This document shows positions 15,582 through 24,640 of a DNA stretch of 64,000 nucleotides, piece by piece. Below the pieces are notes generated by a model. That model saw only the letters and a list, made by a program, of their open reading frames with translations, was not told the origin of the DNA and ran no database searches. The position numbers were made by a program, and so were the translations under genes. The stretch's first letter is position 1. The number at the start of each line of letters is the position of its first letter. Source of the stretch: Porticoccus sp963974675 (GTDB lineage Bacteria > Pseudomonadota > Gammaproteobacteria > Pseudomonadales > Porticoccaceae); assembly GCA_963974675.1 (NCBI GenBank), contig CAXBDQ010000013.1, forward strand, positions 15,607 to 79,606, written 5' to 3'.

Positions 15582-17483
15582 TCAATTCAACTGAATATTG
15601 TCATTTTTAGTGGCCGCCTCAAACATCAATAGCGACCAGAGAACAGCGCTGTGATCACGTACACCAGACTGATGTTGATTCACCAATTTTTCAAGATACT
15701 GTTGGTTAAATAAGCCGGTATTGGCCAACCCACCTTCTACAATTCGTGAGCGCAACCGTTCTTTTAATGGGCCTCGGAACCAATTTGCTAAAGGAACACC
15801 AAATCCCATTTTGGGCCGGTATAAAACATCATGTGGCAGATGTGACTCCAATGATTTTTTGAGTACGTATTTTCCTTCCTTCCCTTTTAACTTGTATTTA
15901 GGCGGCAGACTGGAAACCCACTCTACAAATTTGTGATCCAACAATGGCACTCTGACTTCAAGAGAATGAGCCATGCTGGCTCTATCCACTTTGGTAAGGA
16001 TATCGCCTACCAGATAGGTCTTTATATCAATGTATTGGATCAGCGACATCGCATCATCTGTGGGCGCGCGCTCGGCATATCGGTTAAAGGTATCCATGGC
16101 ACTATAACCCTTCAGCTGTTGCTTTAAGTTATTACTAAATAGGGCCTCTCGCTGATCTTCTTTCGCCAGCGACACCGAATGCATATAGGCTTCTACAGAG
16201 TTTCTAGCCAATGACTGAAAAGTGCTTTTGGCGCGAAGAAACTTAGGCGCCCAATCTGCCTTGGGGTAAATCCGACCTAAAAAGCCAAAAACCAAACGAC
16301 GGAACCATAAGGGCAAACGAGAGCGCAACTTTTCTTCATTCATATGCCAGCGGTAACGCCGGTAACCCGCAAAATTTTCATCGCCACCATCACCGGATAG
16401 TGCAACCGTCACACGCTTTTTGGCCAACTGACAAACGCGATATGTGGGAATCGCAGAACTGTCTGCATAGGGTTCATCATACAGTGCTGCCAACTCATCA
16501 ATCAGGTCGAAGTCATCACTGTCTACCGTCTCCTCAAAATGATTAGTCTTGTAACGCTCAGCCACCTTTAAAGCAAATTCCGTTTCGTTAAATTGCTTTA
16601 CATCAAAACCAATCGCACAAGTATTCACTGGATCATCTTGCAGCTCTGCCATCATGGCAACCACTGCACTGGAATCAACCCCACCAGAAAGGAAAGCACC
16701 CAACGGCACCTCGGCGACCATACGTATGCCGACAGCTTCTTTCAGATTTTTCAGTAAGTCTTGCTGTAATGATTCTTCTGAGACAACGTCGGTAACCTTG
16801 AAGGGTACATCCCAATACTCATGAGGCTCAGGTACAGGTTGTCCCCTTGTTAGTAATAATGTATGCCCGGGGGACAATTTGAAAACATTGCTATAGATGG
16901 TTTTCGGCTCGGGGATATAACCCAAAGCAAAATAATCTTCTACTGCCTGAGGGTTCAATTTTCTGGGCAAGTCAGGATGTGCTTTAAGCACCTTAAGCTC
17001 TGACCCAAAGACCAATTGATTATCGGGAAGAATGGAATAAAAAAGTGGCTTTATGCCTAATCGGTCTCGGGCTAAAAATAGTGATTGTTGTTTTTGGTCA
17101 TAAATAGCAAAGGCAAACATACCGCGGAAATGCTCCACGCATTGTTCACCCCATTCCATCCAGGCATACAGAATGACTTCGGTATCACATCGTGTGCGAA
17201 AACTATAACCCTTCGCTTTAAGCTGCTCAGCCAATTCCATGAAATTGTAAATTTCACCATTGTAGACAACACACACCGAGCCATCTGCATTCAGCATCGG
17301 TTGCTGACCTGACGACAGATCAATAATAGACAAACGTCGATGCGCCAAAGCGACACCAGGCTCTAGATGAAGCCCACCTTCATCTGGACCACGATGGAAC
17401 TGCATTTGATTCATTGCTGAAATCAAGCCTTCATCAAACGACTGCTGCCCTTGAAGGTCAAAAATACCTGCTATGCCACACAT
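15582..17483 (-). CDS. XrtA system-associated amidotransferase (asparagine synthetase-like)
   Basis: The 633-residue protein has both asparagine synthetase B domains. The N-terminal class II glutaminase uses Cys2 (MCGIAGIFD), with RGPDE and YNGEIYN. The C-terminal synthetase has the pyrophosphate loop FLSGGVDSSAV and a later SGDGGDENFAGY. The sequence resembles the exosortase A system-associated amidotransferase 1 family (TIGR03108 from memory). It likely amidates a carboxylate of a sugar, such as a uronic acid, rather than making free asparagine. That would fit the UDP-sugar 6-dehydrogenase at 36119-37426, but the substrate is inferred. Confidence 0.9.
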   Translation of the reverse strand: MCGIAGIFDLQGQQSFDEGLISAMNQMQFHRGPDEGGLHLEPGVALAHRRLSIIDLSSGQQPMLNADGSVCVVYNGEIYNFMELAEQLKAKGYSFRTRCDTEVILYAWMEWGEQCVEHFRGMFAFAIYDQKQQSLFLARDRLGIKPLFYSILPDNQLVFGSELKVLKAHPDLPRKLNPQAVEDYFALGYIPEPKTIYSNVFKLSPGHTLLLTRGQPVPEPHEYWDVPFKVTDVVSEESLQQDLLKNLKEAVGIRMVAEVPLGAFLSGGVDSSAVVAMMAELQDDPVNTCAIGFDVKQFNETEFALKVAERYKTNHFEETVDSDDFDLIDELAALYDEPYADSSAIPTYRVCQLAKKRVTVALSGDGGDENFAGYRRYRWHMNEEKLRSRLPLWFRRLVFGFLGRIYPKADWAPKFLRAKSTFQSLARNSVEAYMHSVSLAKEDQREALFSNNLKQQLKGYSAMDTFNRYAERAPTDDAMSLIQYIDIKTYLVGDILTKVDRASMAHSLEVRVPLLDHKFVEWVSSLPPKYKLKGKEGKYVLKKSLESHLPHDVLYRPKMGFGVPLANWFRGPLKERLRSRIVEGGLANTGLFNQQYLEKLVNQHQSGVRDHSAVLWSLLMFEAATKNDNIQLN

Positions 17484-17529
17484 GAATTATTTTTCCGCTC
17501 ACTTGTTATCATTTGTTAGTGTTGTTTAT

Positions 17530-18699
17530 TTATTGTGCCCTTTGAGAAATATCGAGCAAATCATCGTAAACATTCAAATATTCGTTGACTGTTTTTGGCC
17601 AATTAAACGTTGAGCTCACTCTATTCAAACCATTTTGGCCCATCAATGTCCTGTCATCTGAATGATCTACCAACTCGCCAATGGCTGTTGCCAAGCCCTC
17701 CACATCGCCTACCGTTACCAGGCAGCCATTTTCCCCTTCACTAATAAGCTCAGGGTTGCCGCCCACGTTTGTTGCGATCACAGGCAATTTAGTGGCCATT
17801 GCTTCAAGGACTGTGTTGGAAATACCTTCTGCAAGGGAAGGTAAAACAAAGATATCCATTAATTGCATCAGTTGAGGAATATCATTCCTGTCCCCAGCCA
17901 TCCAAACTAAATCTGACAATCCCTGCTCGGCAATATGTGCTTGTAGTGATTCGGATAAAGGGCCACCTCCTACTAAAACCAATCTCAGATTATTTTTTAA
18001 CTCAGGCCTGTTATCGATAAGGCTCTTTACGCCATCCACCAATAATTTATGATTTTTAACCTCTGCGATTCGTCCCACAGACCCAACAACAATAGAATTG
18101 TCTGGCAAAAAACCGGGCGGTGTTATTTGTCCTCGCAAGGCATTCTTAGCATCCAGTGTGCCCGGATGAAACTTTTCGCTATCGACACCATTATAGATCT
18201 GCCTAAGCTTTTGCTGCGGTACATTGATGGTGTCTCTCAACCAAGACTCTAGGTCTTTACTCACGGCAATATATTGATGAATAAATAAACGCAAAACTTT
18301 TCGAAGAGCATTATATTTTTTATTAGTACCATCCAGGTCATAGATATCTCTGCCATGTTCACCATGTACACGTTTCACACCAGGCAACAATAATGTTAGC
18401 GCCTGCATCTCCAGACTGGCCAAGTTTCGGGTATGAACAATATCAGGACGAAGTGAAAAAAGTGTCTTTAACAATCGAAAGTATAAACCCCAATCCTGCC
18501 CTGGCTTTTTATGAAGCTGAATCACCTCAACATCGGGTGCGGTAATACGTTTGGCAAAATCCGTGGCATCAGTAAGACAAATGATGACATGACGGTATCG
18601 GTCAGCCGGTGTACGGTTAATAATATTGACCAAACCATTCTCTAACCCACCCGTTCCCAGCGCATAGATAATATGAACAACTTTGGGCGGCAAAGACAC
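17530..18699 (-). CDS. PEP-CTERM/XrtA system glycosyltransferase (TIGR03088-like)
   Basis: The 389-residue GT4 protein begins KVVHIIYALGTGGLENGL, the signature of the sugar transferase 2 family of XrtA EPS loci (TIGR03088 from memory). The donor domain contains VGSVGRIAEVKNHKLLVDG, a GGGPL loop and NTVLEAMATKLPVIATNVGG. It acts at the cytoplasmic face on the lipid-linked repeat unit. Its start overlaps the exosortase stop by one base. The 46-bp gap to the amidotransferase gene shows no terminator. Confidence 0.9.
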   Translation of the reverse strand: MSLPPKVVHIIYALGTGGLENGLVNIINRTPADRYRHVIICLTDATDFAKRITAPDVEVIQLHKKPGQDWGLYFRLLKTLFSLRPDIVHTRNLASLEMQALTLLLPGVKRVHGEHGRDIYDLDGTNKKYNALRKVLRLFIHQYIAVSKDLESWLRDTINVPQQKLRQIYNGVDSEKFHPGTLDAKNALRGQITPPGFLPDNSIVVGSVGRIAEVKNHKLLVDGVKSLIDNRPELKNNLRLVLVGGGPLSESLQAHIAEQGLSDLVWMAGDRNDIPQLMQLMDIFVLPSLAEGISNTVLEAMATKLPVIATNVGGNPELISEGENGCLVTVGDVEGLATAIGELVDHSDDRTLMGQNGLNRVSSTFNWPKTVNEYLNVYDDLLDISQRAQ

Positions 18700-20330
18700 T
18701 AGTTATCACCCGCTTTACCCACCGATTGATCGAGAGAATGCTCAAGCTCTGCCATCATTTTAGTTAAAAACCCCTGTAGCAATTCGTTCGCAACAGCGAT
18801 GTCTTCTGCTGTCTCACCAGAACCAATAGAGGCTGAAAGAGAAAGTATCGAGGCATCCCTCCTACCATCGATCAGCCTTGCTTCAACCTCCCTAAGTTTG
18901 GCGATGTAATTATTTGCGGTATGGTGACGACCAACTCGATACCAGTACCAAACCAACAAACTTTTTCTAGGTCCTTTCACCACAGCCGAAACAACCTCAA
19001 TCTCACGATCATTCAACTTGACCTGTTTTTTTCTCTTTTCTGACACTCGCCATTGCGACATTTTATTATTGAAGAGCTTGTTCTCACTATTCACTACCTC
19101 TGCGCCCTGTTTTTGTTCAAGATATTGGGCAAGGTGTAATCCAATGGTCTCCGAATTATTTTGCGTAGAGGAATAAAACTGATTAATTTCCCTGTCGGCA
19201 CGGGTAATACGCGGCGTCCACTCCCAGGATTTTTCTTCGATTGCCTGCCAATTCTTTTGGCCTTCAGGAATATGTATTTCGGTATATGAGTCCATGTACT
19301 GAAGCTGGTTAAGGGCATAGACCCAAGCTGGCCAGAGTGAAATCGTCATCAATGTTACGATTAGAGAAGCCACTAAATGTTTATATTCAAAGGGTCTGGT
19401 AGCTGAGAAATTTTGGCCATACCCCAAACCATTCAGGACATCTTTGTCTTGGGATTCCTGGCCTTGGGGTTCCGGATCTCGCCATATCGATCCAATAGAA
19501 AACAAAACCAGCATCACCAAACCAAAAAATATCCAGCCGTAAATCAGGTGGTCTACGCCCACGGCAAGCTCCATCCCACTGAGGTGTCCTAACATCACGA
19601 TCATGTAGGCTCTCAAGCCATTGGCCACAATGGGGACAATCATAGAAACAACGATAAAAATAAGCCGCTTCTTATAACTGGAGTAATTAATGTAGGCAAA
19701 AAGACAGCCCAGTGTCACAGAAGCAATGAGATAGCGAACCCCACTACAGGCTTCAACCACAGACCAATTGCCACTAGGCAATGAGATAAACATACCATCT
19801 CGATATACAGGAATCCCAGTCAACTTGACCAAAGTGACCGTCACTGTTGCGGTATATTCCATCAGTGCAGGAACAAGCCCCTCTCCCATGGGTACTGCAA
19901 AAAATAAAAACATAAGAGGAAACAATAAAATTTTAAAGAGACGCCAACCCATAACGACCAGAAAACTCGCGATCAGCATGGACACTAACGCCAATTGTTG
20001 TACTACCAAAACATCCACTAGGTATCCCAGCATCCAAGCAATACCGGCAAGGGATAAAGGGATCAGGGCAAGGTAGTTAGGAGTTAGGGGGCAAGACGAA
20101 ATCAGCGCTCTCTTTTGCCACACCAACCAAATGGTAATGGGTATTATCAAAAACCCATGAGTATAGGTTTCCGAGCGAAGCCAGGTAGAAACCATGGAAA
20201 ATGTTGTTTGGTAAAAAACACCTAAAATAGAAACAAATAGAAACATAGAAAGAATGCCAAAGAGCACTCTATTGTCTCTTACCTGAGGCAGAGCTTGAGG
20301 AGATTGATTCTCTTCCATCGAATGATTCAT
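18699..20330 (-). CDS. xrtA: Exosortase A with C-terminal EpsI domain
   Basis: Residues 1 to about 290 form the multi-helix exosortase core. The catalytic cysteine is Cys195 in EACSGVRYL, with Arg240 in NGLRAY and His261 in DHLIYGW, matching the conserved Cys-Arg-His set. After a charged linker and one more membrane helix (about 325-345), the rest resembles EpsI (WPAWVYALNQLQ, WYRVG), the soluble domain usually fused to or next to exosortases in EPS loci. XrtA cleaves PEP-CTERM signals and attaches the proteins to the cell surface, probably to the polysaccharide product. No PEP-CTERM substrate is encoded in this window. Confidence 0.93.
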   Translation of the reverse strand: MNHSMEENQSPQALPQVRDNRVLFGILSMFLFVSILGVFYQTTFSMVSTWLRSETYTHGFLIIPITIWLVWQKRALISSCPLTPNYLALIPLSLAGIAWMLGYLVDVLVVQQLALVSMLIASFLVVMGWRLFKILLFPLMFLFFAVPMGEGLVPALMEYTATVTVTLVKLTGIPVYRDGMFISLPSGNWSVVEACSGVRYLIASVTLGCLFAYINYSSYKKRLIFIVVSMIVPIVANGLRAYMIVMLGHLSGMELAVGVDHLIYGWIFFGLVMLVLFSIGSIWRDPEPQGQESQDKDVLNGLGYGQNFSATRPFEYKHLVASLIVTLMTISLWPAWVYALNQLQYMDSYTEIHIPEGQKNWQAIEEKSWEWTPRITRADREINQFYSSTQNNSETIGLHLAQYLEQKQGAEVVNSENKLFNNKMSQWRVSEKRKKQVKLNDREIEVVSAVVKGPRKSLLVWYWYRVGRHHTANNYIAKLREVEARLIDGRRDASILSLSASIGSGETAEDIAVANELLQGFLTKMMAELEHSLDQSVGKAGDN

Positions 20331-20335
20331 CCTGA

Positions 20336-21544
20336 TTAATCAGTAACATCTTCTAGGTGAGATCCGACTATCGGCAAATTCTCCTCCCAACTGAAGTCAC
20401 TCATGACTTTTTGCCTAGCTCTAGCACCAATTTCCACATGCTCGCCGTTAATAACGCTTTGAATCAACACCTGCAATGCCTGCTCGTTATCACCCAACAG
20501 AACCTCCTGGCCATGGATTGCCCGAATACCCTCTAATGCCTGGCTCGTCACAATAGTCGGCTTAGCCATCGCCATCGCCTCTAAAACTTTATTCTGTATT
20601 CCACGAGCTATTCTCATTGGCGCTACTGCTGCTATTGCATGCTTAAGGTACGGGCGCACATCAGTAACACGACCTGTAACGACAATATCCATCCCATTAC
20701 CAAGCCGCTGAACCTCTTCCGTTGGGTTGCTGCCTACAATATAAAATCTAAGGTCAGGATTCTTCTTTTGGAGACTGGGAAACACTTTTTTTGCAAACCA
20801 GGTCACAGCATCCATGTTAGGCCAATAGTCCATGGCACCGGTAAAGACCAACACTTGTTCTGTCGACTGGTAGGGAATATGCGTATCAATGTCTGGAGAA
20901 AAATAGCCTGTATCCACACCATTGTTATAAAAACTGATCTTGTTAGCTGACCGAGGACACAACTGCTTAAACATGTCAGCCTCTGCAGAAGAAACAAACA
21001 AGCTACTATCAAAGCTGGCCGCAACTTTTTGCTCAAAAGTTAACAGCTTTTTTCCTTCTCTGCGGTACACCCAACTCAGTGGCCATTTTTTACGAGTCGA
21101 GTACTGCTGCCATTTGTCAGAATCAATATCGACAAAATCGATCACGGTGTTTTCAAAGCCAAAATCTCGTGTCATGGTGTACTGCGCCATGGCCGAAGAG
21201 TACACTACCAATTTTTCTATTTTATGCTGCGCTGTTTTCTCTTTAACCCAACTATTAAGCTCCCTATTTTTGTAATAGGGTAATGTTAGGGCTTGGCCAG
21301 AAATGAAGCCGATCATACTTTTCAATTTGGCTCTGTGCGGTTCCAGCTTAATGAAGCAGCTCTCTACACACATATCCGCAATCAACGGCTGATATTGCCA
21401 ATCTTCAGGATCATCAACAAACGTACCCAGGTAAACTTGATAATGCTGACAAAGGTACTTTAAAAGGTGATATGAACGTATCTTATCGCCCTTATTGGGC
21501 GGATAGGGAATGCGATGACAAAGAAAAAGCAGGGGCGGTTTCAT
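20336..21544 (-). CDS. PEP-CTERM/XrtA system glycosyltransferase (TIGR03087-like)
   Basis: The 402-residue protein starts PPLLFLCHRIPYPPNKGDKI, diagnostic of the sugar transferase 1 family of exosortase A loci (TIGR03087 from memory). The GT-B C-terminal domain has VFTGAMDYWPNMDAV and a donor-site segment NKVLEAMAMAKPTIVTSQALEG. It should add a conserved sugar of the XrtA polysaccharide in the cytoplasm. It ends 6 bases before the exosortase start and begins 16 bases after the FemAB-like gene. Confidence 0.91.
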   Translation of the reverse strand: MKPPLLFLCHRIPYPPNKGDKIRSYHLLKYLCQHYQVYLGTFVDDPEDWQYQPLIADMCVESCFIKLEPHRAKLKSMIGFISGQALTLPYYKNRELNSWVKEKTAQHKIEKLVVYSSAMAQYTMTRDFGFENTVIDFVDIDSDKWQQYSTRKKWPLSWVYRREGKKLLTFEQKVAASFDSSLFVSSAEADMFKQLCPRSANKISFYNNGVDTGYFSPDIDTHIPYQSTEQVLVFTGAMDYWPNMDAVTWFAKKVFPSLQKKNPDLRFYIVGSNPTEEVQRLGNGMDIVVTGRVTDVRPYLKHAIAAVAPMRIARGIQNKVLEAMAMAKPTIVTSQALEGIRAIHGQEVLLGDNEQALQVLIQSVINGEHVEIGARARQKVMSDFSWEENLPIVGSHLEDVTD

Positions 21545-21559
21545 ATATCCATGACCTTA

Positions 21560-22588
21560 TTAGCCAAGATTTTTAGCCAAGATTGGCCCTATTAAATTAG
21601 CCGCGAAAAGAGGGAGCTTTTTCCAAGCTTTTATAAATAACTGATATTTAGGGTTTAGCGGATTAATGTCTGGCGCACTATCCGCTGCTATCAATGAATA
21701 CTCATAATGCAGCGGCTCTGGCGTAAAACCCCAATGTTTTTTAAAGTGATATGGTCCGGTATCATTTTTGCTTCGTCCAAAATCAAAGATTTTGATGCCC
21801 TGCTCTGCCGAACGCCTCATGAGCTCCCAGTACATAAAATCATTTACGCCTTTAATTGTTCGAGCAGAGGCAATACTACCGCCATAGTAAGGTAAAACTT
21901 CATCACGAAAGTAAAAGCTGACCACACCCGCAACATCTTTGCCCTGGTGTGAAATCATCATCACACCACAATCATCAGTAAAAACTTGCTTCAAGATTTT
22001 AAAATATTTATTGGTGAAAACGGGGGTTCCCAGATTTCGTACACTCTCAGAGTACACACGATACGCGCGGTCCCAATGATCCCCCACCTCACTCACCAAA
22101 CCATTTTTGAGCCCTTTCCTTATCATGGCCCGCTGCTTGCTGGGAATAGCCTTCATATTGACATCGGAATCACTATCAATGCTTTTTCGAAATGTGGAAT
22201 AAAGACTCTTTTCTGGCCAACCTTCATTAGACGCTTTCATATTCCTCAACTCTAAAGCATCTACTTTCAAACTATGAGAGAGGTCACAAGCCGCCTGCCT
22301 AAGAGCTGATGCAACTTCTGGGTCGTCAGCAACAATGCCGCCATAAACACAAAAAGGCGTTGAAACCAGAACATTCCCAAACAGTACGCTTTTATTGTGA
22401 GCCAAGGGGAGGATCCCCTCTATTTCACCATTGCGCTCTGCATAGAGAAAATAACCTCTGTGGCCAAATGCACTTTCCAATACCGTTTTCCACCCAGCCC
22501 GATGAAAGAATGTAGCCTCTGCCGACTTGGAAACAAACGCATCCCACAGAGGAAACTTGTCTTCTGAAAGCTGATGAATGGTAAGCAC
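21560..22588 (-). CDS. FemAB-related protein, PEP-CTERM system-associated
   Basis: The 342-residue protein has the double GNAT-like FemAB fold: the first half holds EATFFHRAGWKTVLESAFGH and the second half KDVAGVVSFYFRDEVLPYYGG and FDFGRSKNDTGPYHFKKHWGF. It matches the PEP-CTERM-associated FemAB family (TIGR03019 from memory). FemAB proteins move an aminoacyl group from charged tRNA to an amine on a lipid-linked sugar, so amino-acid decoration of the EPS is possible. The GTG start overlaps the deacetylase stop codon by one base (TAGTG). Confidence 0.9.
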   Translation of the reverse strand: MLTIHQLSEDKFPLWDAFVSKSAEATFFHRAGWKTVLESAFGHRGYFLYAERNGEIEGILPLAHNKSVLFGNVLVSTPFCVYGGIVADDPEVASALRQAACDLSHSLKVDALELRNMKASNEGWPEKSLYSTFRKSIDSDSDVNMKAIPSKQRAMIRKGLKNGLVSEVGDHWDRAYRVYSESVRNLGTPVFTNKYFKILKQVFTDDCGVMMISHQGKDVAGVVSFYFRDEVLPYYGGSIASARTIKGVNDFMYWELMRRSAEQGIKIFDFGRSKNDTGPYHFKKHWGFTPEPLHYEYSLIAADSAPDINPLNPKYQLFIKAWKKLPLFAANLIGPILAKNLG

Positions 22589-23472
22589 TAATTATGACTC
22601 CGGATATTAATTATGGGGGCTTTTGTTTCTTCACTCAAAAACACCTCATCAACGCGACCCCAATGGAAATCATCAATAAGGTTGGCTAACCGGTCATGCA
22701 TCTTGTCGAGATTTAAGTAGTGCCTAAACTTTGACTTTCTACTGGCAGATTCAACTCGTGGTTGATCAGGATCCACTTCCCATGGGTGAAAATAAAAAAT
22801 ACAGGGCTGCCGGTCTTTAGTATTGACGCTATTAATTGCCCAACGCGAAAAACGATAAGGGAAAAGCCTAAACCAACCGCCGCCACCACAGTTTATGTTA
22901 CGCCCGGCAATATTGATCGTAGAGATAGGTATTTCCAACAGCCTGTCTTCTGCAGAAGAAAAAGCAAACCTTGGCGCATCAGGAATGCCATAAAGATCAT
23001 GCTTAATAGGTACAATGCTGGAGCTATACAGATAACCCGCATCAGCGAGGCAATCCAGTGCCCAAAGGTTTTCTCTACAAATAGAATAACTGGCTGCGCG
23101 ATATCCCTTAATTTGAAGGCCTGACAAATCTTCCAGTAAATGCCTAGTTCGAATAATATCCTGACTGAATTCTTGCTGTTGCTGTTGAGTGACTCGAGTG
23201 TGCTCCCAACCATGACTAGCAAGCTCATGGCCATGCTCAACAATTTTTTTCACCATACTCGGGTATCGCTCAGCAACCCAACCCAAAGTAAAAAAAGTTG
23301 CCTTGATCCCTTTTTGTTCGAATAACGCTAAAATTCGTTCAATATTTGCTTCTACCCGGCAAGGAATACTATTCCAATCAGACTTCTCAATATGCTTTTC
23401 AAAAGCTGACACTTGAAAATAGTCTTCCACATCAACAGACATGGCATTACGCATTGAGTTTTGCTTCTTCAT
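22588..23472 (-). CDS. XrtA system polysaccharide deacetylase
   Basis: The 294-residue NodB-type protein contains MSVDVEDYFQVSAFE near residue 12, the hallmark of the PEP-CTERM locus deacetylase family (TIGR03006 from memory). The catalytic Asp pair lies in VDVEDY. The metal-binding histidines are in ASHGWEHTRV, GYRAASYS follows, and FYFHPWEVDP closes the site. There is no signal peptide, unlike secreted deacetylases, which suggests action on a lipid-linked cytoplasmic intermediate, perhaps deacetylating a GlcNAc residue. It overlaps the epimerase gene by 4 bases and the FemAB gene by one. Confidence 0.92.
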   Translation of the reverse strand: MKKQNSMRNAMSVDVEDYFQVSAFEKHIEKSDWNSIPCRVEANIERILALFEQKGIKATFFTLGWVAERYPSMVKKIVEHGHELASHGWEHTRVTQQQQQEFSQDIIRTRHLLEDLSGLQIKGYRAASYSICRENLWALDCLADAGYLYSSSIVPIKHDLYGIPDAPRFAFSSAEDRLLEIPISTINIAGRNINCGGGGWFRLFPYRFSRWAINSVNTKDRQPCIFYFHPWEVDPDQPRVESASRKSKFRHYLNLDKMHDRLANLIDDFHWGRVDEVFLSEETKAPIINIRSHN

Positions 23473-24629
23473 GATAGGGTTTTAACCCAATCACTGATCG
23501 TTTGAGCAATACGTTCAGCGGCTTTGCCATCCCACAGGTCAGGTACCATTCCAGACTTTCCCCCTGACCTTATGGTATCGGCGACACAGGCAAGAATTTT
23601 CTCTGGATCACTGCCAACAATAGTATTGGTGCCTTGCTCTACCGTAATGGGTCTCTCGGTGTTTTCTCGCAAGGTAATACAGGGAACACCCAGTGCCGTT
23701 GTCTCTTCCTGAATACCCCCGGAGTCCGTCAAAACCAGTCTGGCATCTTTCATCACACCCAACATTTCCAAATAGCCAAGGGGCGGAAGACAATAAAAAT
23801 TTGCATCGGCTATCAGCGACTCTAATCCAGCTTCAGCAATCTTGCCCTTTGTTCTTGGATGTATAGGGAAGATCAAAGGAAGATCTCTACTCACCTTGCC
23901 CAATACGGTTAATAGTCGTTCAAGAACAATAGGATCATCTACATTAGATGGACGATGCAGCGTGACAAGGCCATAACCTTTTGATAAATCGGGGGAGGAT
24001 GAAGTGGCACCCCCCTGGGTACCACAGAACGTTGCAAGCGTTTGTTCCGCGGGGGTCGCACGATCCAGATTATATAACAGGGTATCAATCATCACGTTCC
24101 CAGAAAAATGGATACGCTCTGGCGCGATACCCTCTCTGACCAAATTAGGCTCAGCAGTTTTCTCTGTGGTAAACAATATGTCAGATATTTGATCGGTTAA
24201 AACTCGATTAATTTCCTCTGGCATAGCTCGGTCACCACTACGCAGGCCAGCCTCTACATGGATAACCGGTATATTTTTCTTCACAGCTACCAATGCACAA
24301 GCAATCGTAGAATTCACGTCGCCCACGACTAAAACGGCCGTTGGCTTTATGTCATCCAAAACCGGCTCGAATCGCTTCATGATTTCTGCTGTCTGTTCAG
24401 CATGAGTTCCAGAACCTACACCAAGATCAATATCTGGCTCAGGGATTTGCAGTTGGTCAAAGAATGACTTTTTCATGGCCACATCGTAATGCTGCCCTGT
24501 ATGCAACAGGCAAGCCTCAAGACCGAAGGTAGGGTTATTCAATGCCCTCATTATCGGGGCAATTTTCATAAAGTTAGGCCTAGCCCCAACAACACAGAGA
24601 ATCTGTGGAGGCCTATTCGAAAAGGTCAT
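23469..24629 (-). CDS. wecB: UDP-N-acetylglucosamine 2-epimerase (non-hydrolysing)
   Basis: The 386-residue protein has the WecB hallmarks: VVGARPNFMKIAPI at the N-terminus, HTGQHYD, VVGDVNSTIA, HVEAGLRSGDRAMPEEINR and TDSGGIQEE near the UDP site. It interconverts UDP-GlcNAc and UDP-ManNAc, giving a precursor for the polysaccharide. The start is supported by an AAGGGA ribosome-binding site 7-8 bases upstream of the ATG. It lies 11 bases below the outer-membrane protein gene and overlaps the deacetylase by 4 bases. Confidence 0.94.
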   Translation of the reverse strand: MTFSNRPPQILCVVGARPNFMKIAPIMRALNNPTFGLEACLLHTGQHYDVAMKKSFFDQLQIPEPDIDLGVGSGTHAEQTAEIMKRFEPVLDDIKPTAVLVVGDVNSTIACALVAVKKNIPVIHVEAGLRSGDRAMPEEINRVLTDQISDILFTTEKTAEPNLVREGIAPERIHFSGNVMIDTLLYNLDRATPAEQTLATFCGTQGGATSSSPDLSKGYGLVTLHRPSNVDDPIVLERLLTVLGKVSRDLPLIFPIHPRTKGKIAEAGLESLIADANFYCLPPLGYLEMLGVMKDARLVLTDSGGIQEETTALGVPCITLRENTERPITVEQGTNTIVGSDPEKILACVADTIRSGGKSGMVPDLWDGKAAERIAQTISDWVKTLS

Positions 24630-24640
24630 TGGGATTTCCC

